Source of the DNA: Candidatus Halobonum tyrrellensis G22
Lineage (GTDB): Archaea; Halobacteriota; Halobacteria; Halobacteriales; Haloferacaceae
Direction: 5' to 3'
DNA length: 64,000 nt
Assembly: GCF_000495475.1 (NCBI RefSeq)
Contig: NZ_ASGZ01000005.1
Location: 147,353 to 211,352 of the forward strand
The notes below the pieces were generated by a model. It did no database searches. It was not told the origin of the DNA and saw only the letters and a list, made by a program, of their open reading frames with translations. The stretch's first letter is position 1. Each line of letters begins with the position of its first letter. This document shows, piece by piece, positions 8,318-17,203 of the stretch. The position numbers were made by a program, and so were the translations under genes.

Positions 8318-10819
8318 ATGCAGCAAACCAGACGCAACCTGCTGTCGACGAGTGCAGCGGCCATCGCGGCCGGTCTCGCCGGTTGCAACGCGGTGGGCGA
8401 AGACAGTGGCACCGACGGCAACGCCAGCACGGGGTCCGGGGAGTCGACCGGGACACCGACTGCGGACCCGACTGATACGGAGCCCGCTTCCGTCGACGTC
8501 TCCGCGGAGACGGCTCTCGCCGCCGAGTGGAACGTCATGCGGGCACGACTCCACGACGCGGTGACCCTCGGTCGGATCGGTCAGAACGCCGCGGCGGCGT
8601 CGCTGGTCGGAGACGTCTTCGCACGCTTCGAACGGGCCACGGGGGAGTTCGGCGCCCACGAAGGGCTCGAAGCCACCAGCGAGGAACTGTACGAATCCTT
8701 CGAAGGGAACCTCGAAACGGCGCGTTCGGCGTTCGAGGAGGGAGCAACCGACGAAGCGATCGGGGCCATCGACGGTGCAGGGGACGACCTACTGGCCGCC
8801 CAGCAGGAGCGAACCTCCGACGCCGTCGCGGACGCGTTCACGCTGTTCGTCGTCGGCTCGCGGGTGCGGAATATCGACGCCGTTGCGGCCGCCGGCGCGA
8901 CGGACGCGGCGGCGACCGTCGGCGAGCGCGTCGTCGCCGATTTCGAGCGGATTCCCGCCCACGACACGCTCGAATCCGCGGGTGAGGAGAACTACGAAGC
9001 GTTCGAAGGGGCGCTCGGCGACGCCGTCGAGGCGGCGAACTCCGGCGACGCCGCCGCCGTGCACGAGGCGGCGCTCTCCTCGAGTTCGGCGATCGTGGGT
9101 GCCGCCTACGAACTCGTCCCCGAGGCGGTCGCGGGCGTCGGTCACCTCTCGCTGATGGGGGCCGTCGGCTTCGACGCGGAGATGGCCGGCAACGTGGGTG
9201 GACCCGGTCTCGGCCTCGCACACGCGGCCGGTCTCGACGGCTACCGGGCTCGCGTTCGGGACGCCGCGTGGCTCTACGAAGCCGGAGATACCGAGGCCGC
9301 GAAAGCTGCCGCGCAGTCGATCTTCCAGCACTTCGAGGGCGCTCGGGCCCACGAAGCCCTCGAAGAGGCCGACCACGACGCCTACGAAACCTTCGAGCAC
9401 GAGGGGCTGGAGTCGCTCGTCTCGGCCATCGAGAACGGGGACGACGCGGCCGTCGACGACGCGGTGACGGCCGTCCACGACGGTCTCACCTCGGGGATCG
9501 ACACCCTGGCTGGCGAGGACGCGCCCGTCCTCGAATCGGGGTTCTTCCGCGCCCGTCTCGGCGACGCCCGCGAGCGCTACGGTCGGGGCGAGCGCGAGGT
9601 GGCCGCGACGACAGCGGAGAGCCTCTTCGCTCGCTTCGAGCAGAACGAGGCGGAGTTCCACGAGACGCTCGAATCGACGAGCGAGGACCTCTATCACTCC
9701 TTCGAGGAGGAACACCTGACCGCTCTCCCCGACGCCTTCCGGGCGGGCGACGACGAAGCCGTCGACACGCATCTCACCGGCGCGATGGACACCCTCGTCG
9801 AGTTCGAGGCGACCGCCGGGTCGACGCCGGTCGCGAGCGCCGCGGCGGCGACCTACATGACCGGTCGGGCCTGCGACGCGGGCGTCCTCGCGACGCTCGG
9901 TTCGACCGACCGGGCCGAGACGGTCGCGAGTGATGCCTTCGCCTACTTCGAAGCCGGTGCCAACGGCTTCCACGAGGCGGTCGAATCCGCCAGCGAGGAC
10001 CGGTATCACGCCTTCGAGGAGGCGCTCGGGAGCGTGCGCACCGCCGCGACGGGCGACGCCGACGCCTACGACGCCGCGACGACGTTCGCGGACGAGGCGA
10101 CCGCCGCGGTCTACGCTGTCGTCGAGAGTGGGGGGTCCGCCGGTACCAACTCCGGCGACGCCGGCATCGGCCTCTCGACGCTCGTGAGCGACGTGTTCGC
10201 CACCTTCGAGAACGCGCGTGTCCACGAGATACTCGAAGAGGGGGACCACGAGGCCTACGAGACGTTCGAGAGCGCGCTCTCGGACTACGTCTCCGCGCTC
10301 GACGGTGGCGAGGGCGTCGACACCGCGACGGAGCGGTTCGCCCAAGCGACCCGGAACGCGGCGTTCGCGGTCGCCGGGGCCATCGACGAGGCCCCCGAAA
10401 TCTCCGGCGGCGAGAGTGGGGGCGAGAACGGTGGCGGCGGGGAGAGCGACCTACAGGGTGGCCCGAACGTGGTCGAAGGCGTGCCGGAGGACGCCGACCA
10501 CGTCGTCACCATGAACGCCGTCTCGTACGACCCCGTCGAACTGACTGTCTCGGCCGGGGACACGGTCGCCTGGGAGTGGGCCGCCGGCGAGGGGCACACT
10601 GTCACCGCCTACGAGGCGGAGATGCCGGACGGAGCGACCTACTGGGCCTCCGGTGGCTTCGAATCCGAGGAGGCGGCCAGAAGCGGCTGGGAGAACGGCG
10701 AGGGTGTCGTCCAGTCGGGACAGTCGTACGTTCACACGTTCGAGACGACCGGCACACACGAGTACTTCTGCGTCCCTCACGAGGCCGCTGGAATGACCGG
10801 AACTGTGACCGTCGAATAG
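8318..10819 (+). CDS. Tat lipoprotein: six His/Glu/Tyr repeats (DUF5059-like) plus C-terminal blue-copper (halocyanin) domain
   Basis: 833 aa. Twin-arginine RR at 5-6 and lipobox LAGC with Cys23 predict export and lipid anchoring. The body is alpha-helical and repetitive: the motif H-[ED]-x-[LIV]-E-x5-[EH]-x2-Y-[EH]-x-F-E recurs at His114, His215 (shorter spacing), His345, His448, His552 and His636. This arrangement fits my recollection of haloarchaeal DUF5059. The last ~110 residues are a cupredoxin with GHTV (His), EYFC (Cys) and VPHEAAGM (His, Met), a complete type 1 copper set. A Gly/Ser/Glu-rich linker joins the two parts. Two DtxR-like boxes overlap the promoter, so synthesis is probably metal-controlled. 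The combination recalls EfeO, which also joins a cupredoxin to a helical metal-binding domain; a role in surface iron capture or oxidation is inference. Confidence 0.8.
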   Translation: MQQTRRNLLSTSAAAIAAGLAGCNAVGEDSGTDGNASTGSGESTGTPTADPTDTEPASVDVSAETALAAEWNVMRARLHDAVTLGRIGQNAAAASLVGDVFARFERATGEFGAHEGLEATSEELYESFEGNLETARSAFEEGATDEAIGAIDGAGDDLLAAQQERTSDAVADAFTLFVVGSRVRNIDAVAAAGATDAAATVGERVVADFERIPAHDTLESAGEENYEAFEGALGDAVEAANSGDAAAVHEAALSSSSAIVGAAYELVPEAVAGVGHLSLMGAVGFDAEMAGNVGGPGLGLAHAAGLDGYRARVRDAAWLYEAGDTEAAKAAAQSIFQHFEGARAHEALEEADHDAYETFEHEGLESLVSAIENGDDAAVDDAVTAVHDGLTSGIDTLAGEDAPVLESGFFRARLGDARERYGRGEREVAATTAESLFARFEQNEAEFHETLESTSEDLYHSFEEEHLTALPDAFRAGDDEAVDTHLTGAMDTLVEFEATAGSTPVASAAAATYMTGRACDAGVLATLGSTDRAETVASDAFAYFEAGANGFHEAVESASEDRYHAFEEALGSVRTAATGDADAYDAATTFADEATAAVYAVVESGGSAGTNSGDAGIGLSTLVSDVFATFENARVHEILEEGDHEAYETFESALSDYVSALDGGEGVDTATERFAQATRNAAFAVAGAIDEAPEISGGESGGENGGGGESDLQGGPNVVEGVPEDADHVVTMNAVSYDPVELTVSAGDTVAWEWAAGEGHTVTAYEAEMPDGATYWASGGFESEEAARSGWENGEGVVQSGQSYVHTFETTGTHEYFCVPHEAAGMTGTVTVE

Positions 10820-10851
10820 CGGTGATATCGTAGGCCAGATACTGCTGTCGT

Positions 10852-11019
10852 GAGGTCGCCGTCTACGGCCTTCTCGGTCCAGACGGCGTCGACAAGACGA
10901 CCACGAGGCGCCTCCCGACCATCGGGCGGATCCGGACCGGCGCGAGCCTCCCCCTCCCGCTCGGCATCCTGCTCCTGTTACCAGTCGCTCAGTGGCGAGC
11001 GAACGACCCGTACTGGTGA
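10852..11019 (+). pseudogene. Fossil of an ABC transporter ATPase/permease (56 codons)
   Basis: The reading frame from 10852 encodes VAVYGLLGPDGVDKTTTRRL, clearly derived from an ABC ATPase Walker A (usual form GLLGPNGAGKTTT), but the glycine before the catalytic lysine is now Asp. After about 18 unrelated residues the frame ends with a hydrophobic stretch LPLGILLLLPVAQW like the last helix of a permease, then stops. An in-frame stop lies just upstream and no start exists. This looks like an ATPase-permease pair collapsed by deletion. NosF/NosY is one possible source. Confidence 0.5.
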
Positions 11020-11080
11020 TTACGATTCGCGTACGAAATACGACCGCTTATGTGGTGAGAACCGGAGCGTCGGATGACCG

Positions 11081-12124
11081 ATGTCCCTCTCGAACTCGTC
11101 GCTCCGTTCGGTCGCACTCGTCGGCCTCCTCGTGGTCGGCGTCGTCTGTAGTTTCGCGTTTCACGCTGCACTGACCAGCATGGACATCACGTACACCGCG
11201 ACTGCCGTCCAGCCCGGCGAGAACCCGGATCGAGTGGCTCGCGCATCTTCGGACGTGGTCGATCTCGACGAGCGCCTGTCCGGGACACCAGAGGCGGCGC
11301 GTCGGCCCGTCGAACGTGCGGCGGTGAACGGCTCGTTCGCCGGGAACGTCGCGCCGGAACTCAGTATCACGCTCGACGACCTCGAGGCACCGAGCTACGC
11401 CGTGTACGACGGGCAGTACTACGACTGGAACCTCACCGCGAGCGAGGAGACGACCTACGTCCGTATCGAGATGGTTCCGGTCGACGCAGAAACGGTCGTC
11501 GCGAACATCTCCTCGTCGTACGACGGCGCTTCGCCCGAGGTCCAGACAGCCGTCGACTCCGGATCCGTGGCTGGCTGGTCGGTCGGGAAGGGAGTCTATC
11601 GACGGGGAGGCACTTACTACGCCGTCGCGCCCGAGAGCGATACGGCTCTGGCCGAACGACTCCTCGGCGGGTTCGTCGGCTTCGTCCTCACCCCGGTCGG
11701 CCGCGGGTACATCGCCGTCGCACTCGGAGTACTCGGACTCCGATACCGTGGCCCGCTCGCGGACCGACCGCTCACCGTCCGCCGGGCGATCGGCGTCGCC
11801 GCACTCGCCGTTCCGGTCTCGCTCGTCGGCACGCTGTTGTTCGAGAGCGGGTCCGCGAGTCGGTTCGTCACTGGGCCGGCGAGCGCGACGCTCGTCGCTT
11901 CGGGCGTCGTCGCTGGTGTCCTCGCCCACCAGCGGCGGTGGCTCGCACTCGTCGGGTTCACCGTGCTGATAGCGGTCCTCACCGTCGTCGCGATCTCGAT
12001 CGCACTCGGACTCGTCGGGGTCCTCCTCGGCGGAGTGATGCTGTTCGTCGGTTTCGGGGCTGGACTGGTTCCGTTCGCATACGGCGCGGGTTTCGGGCGG
12101 GACCGGTCGACACGGTCCGCGTAG
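11081..12124 (+). CDS. Membrane protein of unknown function
   Basis: 347 aa. One N-terminal transmembrane helix (residues about 9-30), then an extracytoplasmic domain of ~160 residues, then about four closely packed helices in the last 150 residues. I do not recognise the family; the layout (signal anchor, outside domain, helical bundle) is common in haloarchaeal surface proteins. No RR or lipobox. It is followed after 36 bases by another membrane protein on the same strand. Confidence 0.6.
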   Translation: MSLSNSSLRSVALVGLLVVGVVCSFAFHAALTSMDITYTATAVQPGENPDRVARASSDVVDLDERLSGTPEAARRPVERAAVNGSFAGNVAPELSITLDDLEAPSYAVYDGQYYDWNLTASEETTYVRIEMVPVDAETVVANISSSYDGASPEVQTAVDSGSVAGWSVGKGVYRRGGTYYAVAPESDTALAERLLGGFVGFVLTPVGRGYIAVALGVLGLRYRGPLADRPLTVRRAIGVAALAVPVSLVGTLLFESGSASRFVTGPASATLVASGVVAGVLAHQRRWLALVGFTVLIAVLTVVAISIALGLVGVLLGGVMLFVGFGAGLVPFAYGAGFGRDRSTRSA

Positions 12125-12160
12125 AGATCACACGACGTTCCCTCTCGATTCAGAACAACG

Positions 12161-13372
12161 ATGCTCTCGACGTACTTCACCGCCGGTGAGAGGCGACGGT
12201 TGAAGCTGCTCGCAGTGGCGATGCTCAATGCGACCCCGCTCGTCGGCGTCCTCGTCCTCGACTGGTCGCTGGTGGCGCTCCTGCTGGTCTACTGGATGGA
12301 ACTCGGTGCGCGTCTCGGATTCGCCGCCCTCGAGGGACTGTTCGCGGAGGGTAAACCCGAGTACGACGCCGCCGGCTTTTCGTGGCTGGTGGTCGGTGCC
12401 CTCTCGGAGAAACGCGGGCGAACTCCTCTCCCTCGCCTCCCGCTGTCGATCCAACTCGCGAACCTTCCAGCGATCGTGGTGACGATCGTCGTTGGGAGTG
12501 TCGTGTGGCTCCTACTCGGTGGGTTCGGCGTTGGGAGTGTCGGTGAGACCACGGGAGCGACCGCGAGCGAGTCCGCCTCCGTCTCGGCCGGACTGGGGGT
12601 CGTTGCGGTCGTCGTCGGCCGAGCCGTCGAAGCCGGCAGCTACTTCCTCACCGGGGAGTACGAGTCCGTGTCGGTCCAGCAGCCGCTCCGGGCGGCACTC
12701 ATGTCCGCGGTGGGTACCGGTTCGGCGCTGTTCTTCGGCGGCAGTTTGGTCATCGCCGGCGCTCCGACTTCGTCCGTCTTGGTCGCCGTGTTCGTCGTGA
12801 AACTTCTCGCGGATATCGTCGACGTCTATCGCGACCGATTGGAGGCGTTCGACGAGGGCACCTCGGTCGAACTCGGATTTACCCTCGGGGGTTCCCAGTG
12901 GGAGTCGATCGACACGGAGTTGGATGGCTCTTCGGACACCGAGTACCCGAACCGGCTCGCGGTTCTCGTGGGTGGTGTAGTCCGCGGCGCTCGATCGCCG
13001 GTAGTGCTGCTAGGGGGAGCACTGTTGGGTCTGGTTGGACTTCTCGACGTCGCGAGTACCGGCGGAGTACCGCTCGAACTCCTCGGTGGTGGGGCGGTGG
13101 TGGCTGGGATGTTCGTCGGGTTCGGCGTGATCGATCGGGCGTACCGTTATCTCTGGATGGAGTATCGAATCGCCGACGACCTCGTGGGGTACGACCGACT
13201 GTTCGGTCCACAGTGGCGGCTCTCCGGCGACCAACTCGCGGAGGCAGAGCGCGTACGGACGGTCACCGATCGGCTCTTCGGAACCGAGACGGTGCTGGTC
13301 GATTACGGTGACCGGACGATCAGACTCCCCCACCTCTCACCGGACGCACTCACCAGTCGAGAGCGACAGTAA
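12161..13372 (+). CDS. DUF6498-like multi-spanning membrane protein
   Basis: 403 aa with about nine hydrophobic segments. The N-terminal part (LLAVAMLNATPLVGVLVLDW followed by a YWMELGA motif and a second pair of helices) is the pattern I associate with the haloarchaeal DUF6498 family. The function is unknown. The C-terminal ~70 residues are soluble. Same strand and close spacing as the preceding membrane gene suggest co-transcription. Confidence 0.6.
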   Translation: MLSTYFTAGERRRLKLLAVAMLNATPLVGVLVLDWSLVALLLVYWMELGARLGFAALEGLFAEGKPEYDAAGFSWLVVGALSEKRGRTPLPRLPLSIQLANLPAIVVTIVVGSVVWLLLGGFGVGSVGETTGATASESASVSAGLGVVAVVVGRAVEAGSYFLTGEYESVSVQQPLRAALMSAVGTGSALFFGGSLVIAGAPTSSVLVAVFVVKLLADIVDVYRDRLEAFDEGTSVELGFTLGGSQWESIDTELDGSSDTEYPNRLAVLVGGVVRGARSPVVLLGGALLGLVGLLDVASTGGVPLELLGGGAVVAGMFVGFGVIDRAYRYLWMEYRIADDLVGYDRLFGPQWRLSGDQLAEAERVRTVTDRLFGTETVLVDYGDRTIRLPHLSPDALTSRERQ

Positions 13373-13446
13373 TCAGATACGACTCGCTCGGATGGGTTTC
13401 GTCGAGAGGGAGACGTCCCCCGCGATTCGCCCGCTCGACCCCTCGT

Positions 13447-15135
13447 TCAGAGCGGAGCGCGCACCCGCTCTGTCGACGCGTTGGCCGTCGTACCCGTCGT
13501 ACTCCCCGACCCGTTCGGGTTGGTCTCGATCCGGACGGACTCGTTGCCGTAGATCTCCATCGTTTCGATCACGGTCCCGTTTTCGCCGACACGCTGGACG
13601 ACGACGGTCGGTGTCTCTTCGCCGCCTCCACCCGACTGGTCGGGTGACTCGGTCGGTGTCTCGCCGGCGAGGAACCGTTCGATCGCCTCGGTCTCCTCGA
13701 ACTCCTCGACGTCACTCGTCCGGGCGTCGACGAACGCGACGTACGCGATACCGCTGTTGTCCTCCGGGACGATGCGCACCTGCCAGTACTCGCGGTCGTC
13801 GATCACCGTCAGGATCGGTTCGGCGGGCGAGAACCGGTTCCAGTCGGTCTGCGGGGCGGACTGTCTGACCAGGTCGGCCGCCTTCTGGGGGCCGAACAGC
13901 GACTCGGTCGGGCGATACACTTCGAACGCGCCGGTCTGGCCGTCGATCGTCCACACTTCACGGAGGCCCTGTGCCTCGCCGTACGGTTCGACCGCGACCA
14001 CGTACTGCGGCCCCGACTCCGAGAGGACGAAGAACGGCTGGTCGTTGTCGTCGCCGGGTACCGGCGCGATCTCGATCTCGTCCTCGTGGCTGGTGTACGT
14101 GTTGAGGATGCCGTTGCGGTACTTCGTCGACGCGACCTTTCGCCGCGCGAGGTCCTCCGGATACAGCTGCTGGTTCGCGAGTGTCGGGCTCTGAGCGGCT
14201 TCCTCCGGCGAGAGCATCTCGACCGTCCCCGACGAGTCGATGACCGCCACGCCGCCCCACTCGGGTGTCGAGTGGGGAAGTGGCGTGAGGTGGAACGTCG
14301 GCGTCGAGTACGGCACGACGATGTACTGTGCGCCGTCGTTCACCACCATCTTCGGGTCGCCGTAGTCGACGAGGTACTCGTGGTTCTTCAGCAGGTGCCA
14401 GCGGTAGCTCTCGAAGAAGACCGTCCCGATTCCTTTGTTCAGTTCGCCGTCGACGACCCGAACGTTCGCCTGCTGGGTGGTCATGTCGACGAGGACCGTC
14501 CCCGCTTGGCGTTTCGTGAGCCTGTTGAACAGGCCGTCGGGCGAGAGGGGAGCCGCCCAGTAGGGCGTCCCGTTGGCGACGCTGATGTCGGTCTCGCCCA
14601 CGCGGTACTGCGGCCGGTTGAGCGTGTTCGAGGCGTATCGGCCCGCCACAGCCCGTGTGACGATCCGTGGTTTCTCCGCGTCGGCGTTGTCGAGTCGCTC
14701 GACAGCTGTTGTGTCGGCCATCGTCCGGTCGCTGAGCGTCGCCCCGGCGACGGTGTTGACGACCGGCGTGAGCGCGACTAATCCGACGATAAAGACGACC
14801 GCCGCAACCCGCAGTGGGGTGAGTTCCCGTTCCTCGCCGTCACCGACCGAGTACGTCGTCGATGCGTCGGTTTGCTCGTACCGGTAGTACATCCATCCAG
14901 CGACGAGACCGGCGACGAGCGCGACGAGGAAGAGCGGTGTCGTGTACAGGGCGTAGACGAGCCCCTGGAGCCACGGTCGGACGAACCACCCAACGAGAGC
15001 GACGACTACGACTCCGACTAGGGGTATCTTCCACGGAAGCCCGCCGCCTCGACTGTCCGACCCGTCGGGGGGCCAGTCGGTCGTGGTCTCGCTGTTCGCC
15101 TGGTCGTCCGTGTTATCGGAGGGAGGTGCTGACAT
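13447..15135 (-). CDS. Large membrane-anchored protein of unknown function
   Basis: 562 aa. After a ~28-residue acidic leader come three hydrophobic segments (roughly residues 30-50, 55-80 and 105-130). A large extracytoplasmic domain of ~390 residues follows, with repeated beta-strand phrases such as VDMTTQQANVRVVDGE, TVEML and DGQTGAFEVYRP. These strand-turn phrases are reminiscent of PepSY or propeller-like sensor domains. The tail is Gly/Thr-rich. I do not recognise a family. It ends convergent to the DUF6498-like gene. Confidence 0.55.
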   Translation of the reverse strand: MSAPPSDNTDDQANSETTTDWPPDGSDSRGGGLPWKIPLVGVVVVALVGWFVRPWLQGLVYALYTTPLFLVALVAGLVAGWMYYRYEQTDASTTYSVGDGEERELTPLRVAAVVFIVGLVALTPVVNTVAGATLSDRTMADTTAVERLDNADAEKPRIVTRAVAGRYASNTLNRPQYRVGETDISVANGTPYWAAPLSPDGLFNRLTKRQAGTVLVDMTTQQANVRVVDGELNKGIGTVFFESYRWHLLKNHEYLVDYGDPKMVVNDGAQYIVVPYSTPTFHLTPLPHSTPEWGGVAVIDSSGTVEMLSPEEAAQSPTLANQQLYPEDLARRKVASTKYRNGILNTYTSHEDEIEIAPVPGDDNDQPFFVLSESGPQYVVAVEPYGEAQGLREVWTIDGQTGAFEVYRPTESLFGPQKAADLVRQSAPQTDWNRFSPAEPILTVIDDREYWQVRIVPEDNSGIAYVAFVDARTSDVEEFEETEAIERFLAGETPTESPDQSGGGGEETPTVVVQRVGENGTVIETMEIYGNESVRIETNPNGSGSTTGTTANASTERVRAPL

Positions 15136-15215
15136 TGAGCGTACGCGTGAGGGTGCTGATTCGCGTCATCGCGACGCGTGTGATTTCCGGGGCAGATGGC
15201 GCATCGTGAGTGGGT

Positions 15216-15665
15216 TCATCGAGCGGCACTGGGCGGTTGGCGTGGACCGGTCGACTCCGCCACCCACGCGCCGACTCTCGCACCGACAGCGCCGACGAGG
15301 GCGGCGAGTCCCAGTCCGAGTATCGCGAAGGCGATACCCGCCACGACGGCGAAGACGGTCCCCGCCGCGATGAACCACGCTGGACCGCCCAAGCCGGACG
15401 TCGCCGCGACGACGTCGGCGAGCAGCCAGAGAGCCGGTAGTCCACCGACCACTCCCGCTCTGGCTCCGACTCCAGTAGCGGACCCCGTCTTTCGTTTGGC
15501 GAGGTAGCCCGCGAGGAGACTCCCGAAGAGGACGGGTGAGAGCGAGAGCTCGGAGCCCGTCTGCCAGTAGCTCGCCGTCGTGAACGGGACCGATAGGAGG
15601 CCGCCGACGAGCGCGTACCGCCATCTGTCACCTAGACTGCCGAGGGAGGGACCAATTCGCGACAC
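15216..15665 (-). CDS. DUF5518-like small membrane protein
   Basis: 149 aa from the GTG at 15665; the frame is open to an ATG at 15746 but the extra N-terminus is basic and unlike the family. About four hydrophobic segments, starting with RWRYALVGGLLSVPFTTASYW followed by PVLFGSLLAGYLA, the recurrent pattern of haloarchaeal DUF5518 proteins. Function unknown. Oriented like the larger gene at 13447-15135 and 80 bases upstream of it. Confidence 0.6.
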   Translation of the reverse strand: MSRIGPSLGSLGDRWRYALVGGLLSVPFTTASYWQTGSELSLSPVLFGSLLAGYLAKRKTGSATGVGARAGVVGGLPALWLLADVVAATSGLGGPAWFIAAGTVFAVVAGIAFAILGLGLAALVGAVGARVGAWVAESTGPRQPPSAAR

Positions 15666-15746
15666 ACCGTGGACTGGTCGGCCTCGTTGGATAACTGTTA
15701 CTCTCTGCCGGGCACCGAGTCGTTCGCTCCGTTTCGCCGTCCACAT

Positions 15747-16239
15747 CGAGCGCTAGCCGCCGTTCTCCCTCAGCAGTACGATTTCGTTCGGAATCACGCA
15801 GTAGTGACCACTACGAAGTCCGTGCCCCCGAGAACTCGATTCGACGTGAACACGTCGAACGCCCTTCGTAGCTATCCCTTGTGACCAGAACTACTTAAAC
15901 GGCGAAGCGACAGAGCCGGCTACCGAGGACTCACGACCAGGTTGGGAGAGAGACGTGAAACGTGATTCGACACGCTGGCCCACTTCCGGCTATTCAACGG
16001 CTGTCGCAACGATCGTCTTGTCGGTCGAACTGACCCGCTTCAGCCGATCCTGGGCCGTCTCTGCGTCGTCGCCTGCCAGGCGGCGAGGTAGACGCAGAGC
16101 CGTTCGTATCGGGCCCGAAGTAGCGTGTCACTCCGGGCCGATCGTCGCCGCCGAACTCGGCTCTCGCGGGTCGGTTGTGCCGTGAGTCGCGCTCGCGATG
16201 GTCGACGTGGGCACCGAACTCTTCGAGCGAGGGTTCGAG
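15747..16239. other. Gene-poor stretch with a TATA-like element
   Basis: No convincing gene. A TATA-like ACTACTTAAAC lies near 15888-15898 on the + strand without an intact reading frame behind it, suggesting it once served the decayed sequences that follow (16240-16965). Confidence 0.4.
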
Positions 16240-16417
16240 AGACAGGCGTCGTCCGCCGGTTCACGCTCGACAACGACGCGCCCGTCGAGTTCGACGTGAC
16301 GCTGCTGTCGGACGCGGCCTAGTCGCCGACGCTCGGCGAGGCGGCGTTCGCGCTCACGTGCGTCCAGTGTGGCAACGCGGTCGACAGCGAGGGGACCGCC
16401 ACCCGCCGATGGAATAG
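16240..16417 (+). pseudogene. Decayed Cys-x2-Cys (zinc/metal) protein fragment
   Basis: One frame reads RRFTLDNDAPVEFDVTLLSD, meets a TAG at 16320-16322, and continues in the same frame as TLGEAAFALTCVQCGNAVDS before losing sense near 16417. The CVQCGN motif looks like the first half of a YHS or TRASH-type metal-binding domain, whose second Cys pair is missing. It lies directly upstream of a broken copper ATPase gene, a usual neighbour. Interpretation as a nonsense-mutated fossil is inference. Confidence 0.35.
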
Positions 16418-16514
16418 ATCGCTACCGGGGTTTGGATCCCACAGTATCCCCCGCGCTGTCGCTGTGGTATCTAAAGGACAAGTCGGGTGAATAGGGAGCG
16501 CGTACGGTACAGTG

Positions 16515-16965
16515 ATGAGTCAGCACCGAAGCCGCATCGACATCCCGGGGATGAGCTGCGCGAACTGCTCGCAGACGGTCAGTGAGGCCGCAGAACCCCT
16601 CGACGGCGTCTCGGAGGCGAACGTCGACCTCGCCACCGACGAAGGAACCGTCGAGTACGACCCGAACGTCGTCTCGCCGGGTGAGATCTACGCCGCGATC
16701 GAGGCGGCGGACGTGACGCTGATGCGTGACGACCCCGTCGACGTGGTGAAAGCGATCCGGATCAGCGAGGGGACGCTCGCGAAGTCCAAGCAGAACCCGT
16801 TCTGGGCGCTCGGCTACGACACCGCTCGCGTCGCTCGGGCTGCTCCAGCCGGTACTCGCGGCGAGTTCGATGGCGTCCTCCAGCGGCTCGGTGCTCACGA
16901 ACAGCCTGCTGTTCCGGCGGTACGCGCTCGACCACGGCTACGAACTGCTCGGCCGACTCCGTTGA
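16515..16965 (+). pseudogene. Copper-transporting P-type ATPase (CopA) collapsed by internal deletion and frameshift
   Basis: The first ~65 residues are a complete heavy-metal-associated domain with GMSCANC. At AAIEAADVTLMRDDPVDVV the frame passes straight into the C-terminal hinge of a CopA ATPase, followed by the membrane segment KQNPFWALGY. The whole transmembrane, phosphorylation and nucleotide-binding body (about 600 residues) is gone. The two joined ends both carry an AIEAA-coding sequence, so a microhomology deletion is likely. After GYDT the frame shifts: the neighbouring frame reads PLASLGLLQPVLA and ends with ALDHGYELLGRLR, the normal CopA C-terminus, at 16965. As written the shifted frame stays open to 16982. 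Transport is impossible; the HMA domain alone could still bind copper. Confidence 0.85.
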
Positions 16966-16978
16966 GCCTCTTTCCCTC

Positions 16979-17203
16979 ATGAGTTCCATTACACGCCAAG
17001 ACGTTCGGCGACATCTCGTCGCGGTAGCGAACAGCGAGCCGACCTACCTCGGGGGACACGAGATCGCGGACGAACGCGGTGGGTCGCCGAAGCCGGTCGG
17101 TCACCACCGCCGGCAGTTGGAAGCCGACCTCACCGACCGCTCGGTCGAGCGGTGGGGCCGTTCGAAGAGTACGACTTGGTGTGTCGAGGTGACCGACTCG
17201 TGA
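16979..17203 (+). CDS. Small winged-helix-like protein (possibly DUF7123-like)
   Basis: 74 aa. Pattern ITRQDVRRHLVAVANSEPTY then HEIADERGGSPKPVGHH, then a final strand pair SVERWGRSKSTTWCVEV, as in short haloarchaeal winged-helix proteins that I associate with DUF7123. One or two residues look off-consensus, so it may be weakened. The stop TGA overlaps the GTG start of the next gene, indicating coupling. Confidence 0.5.
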   Translation: MSSITRQDVRRHLVAVANSEPTYLGGHEIADERGGSPKPVGHHRRQLEADLTDRSVERWGRSKSTTWCVEVTDS

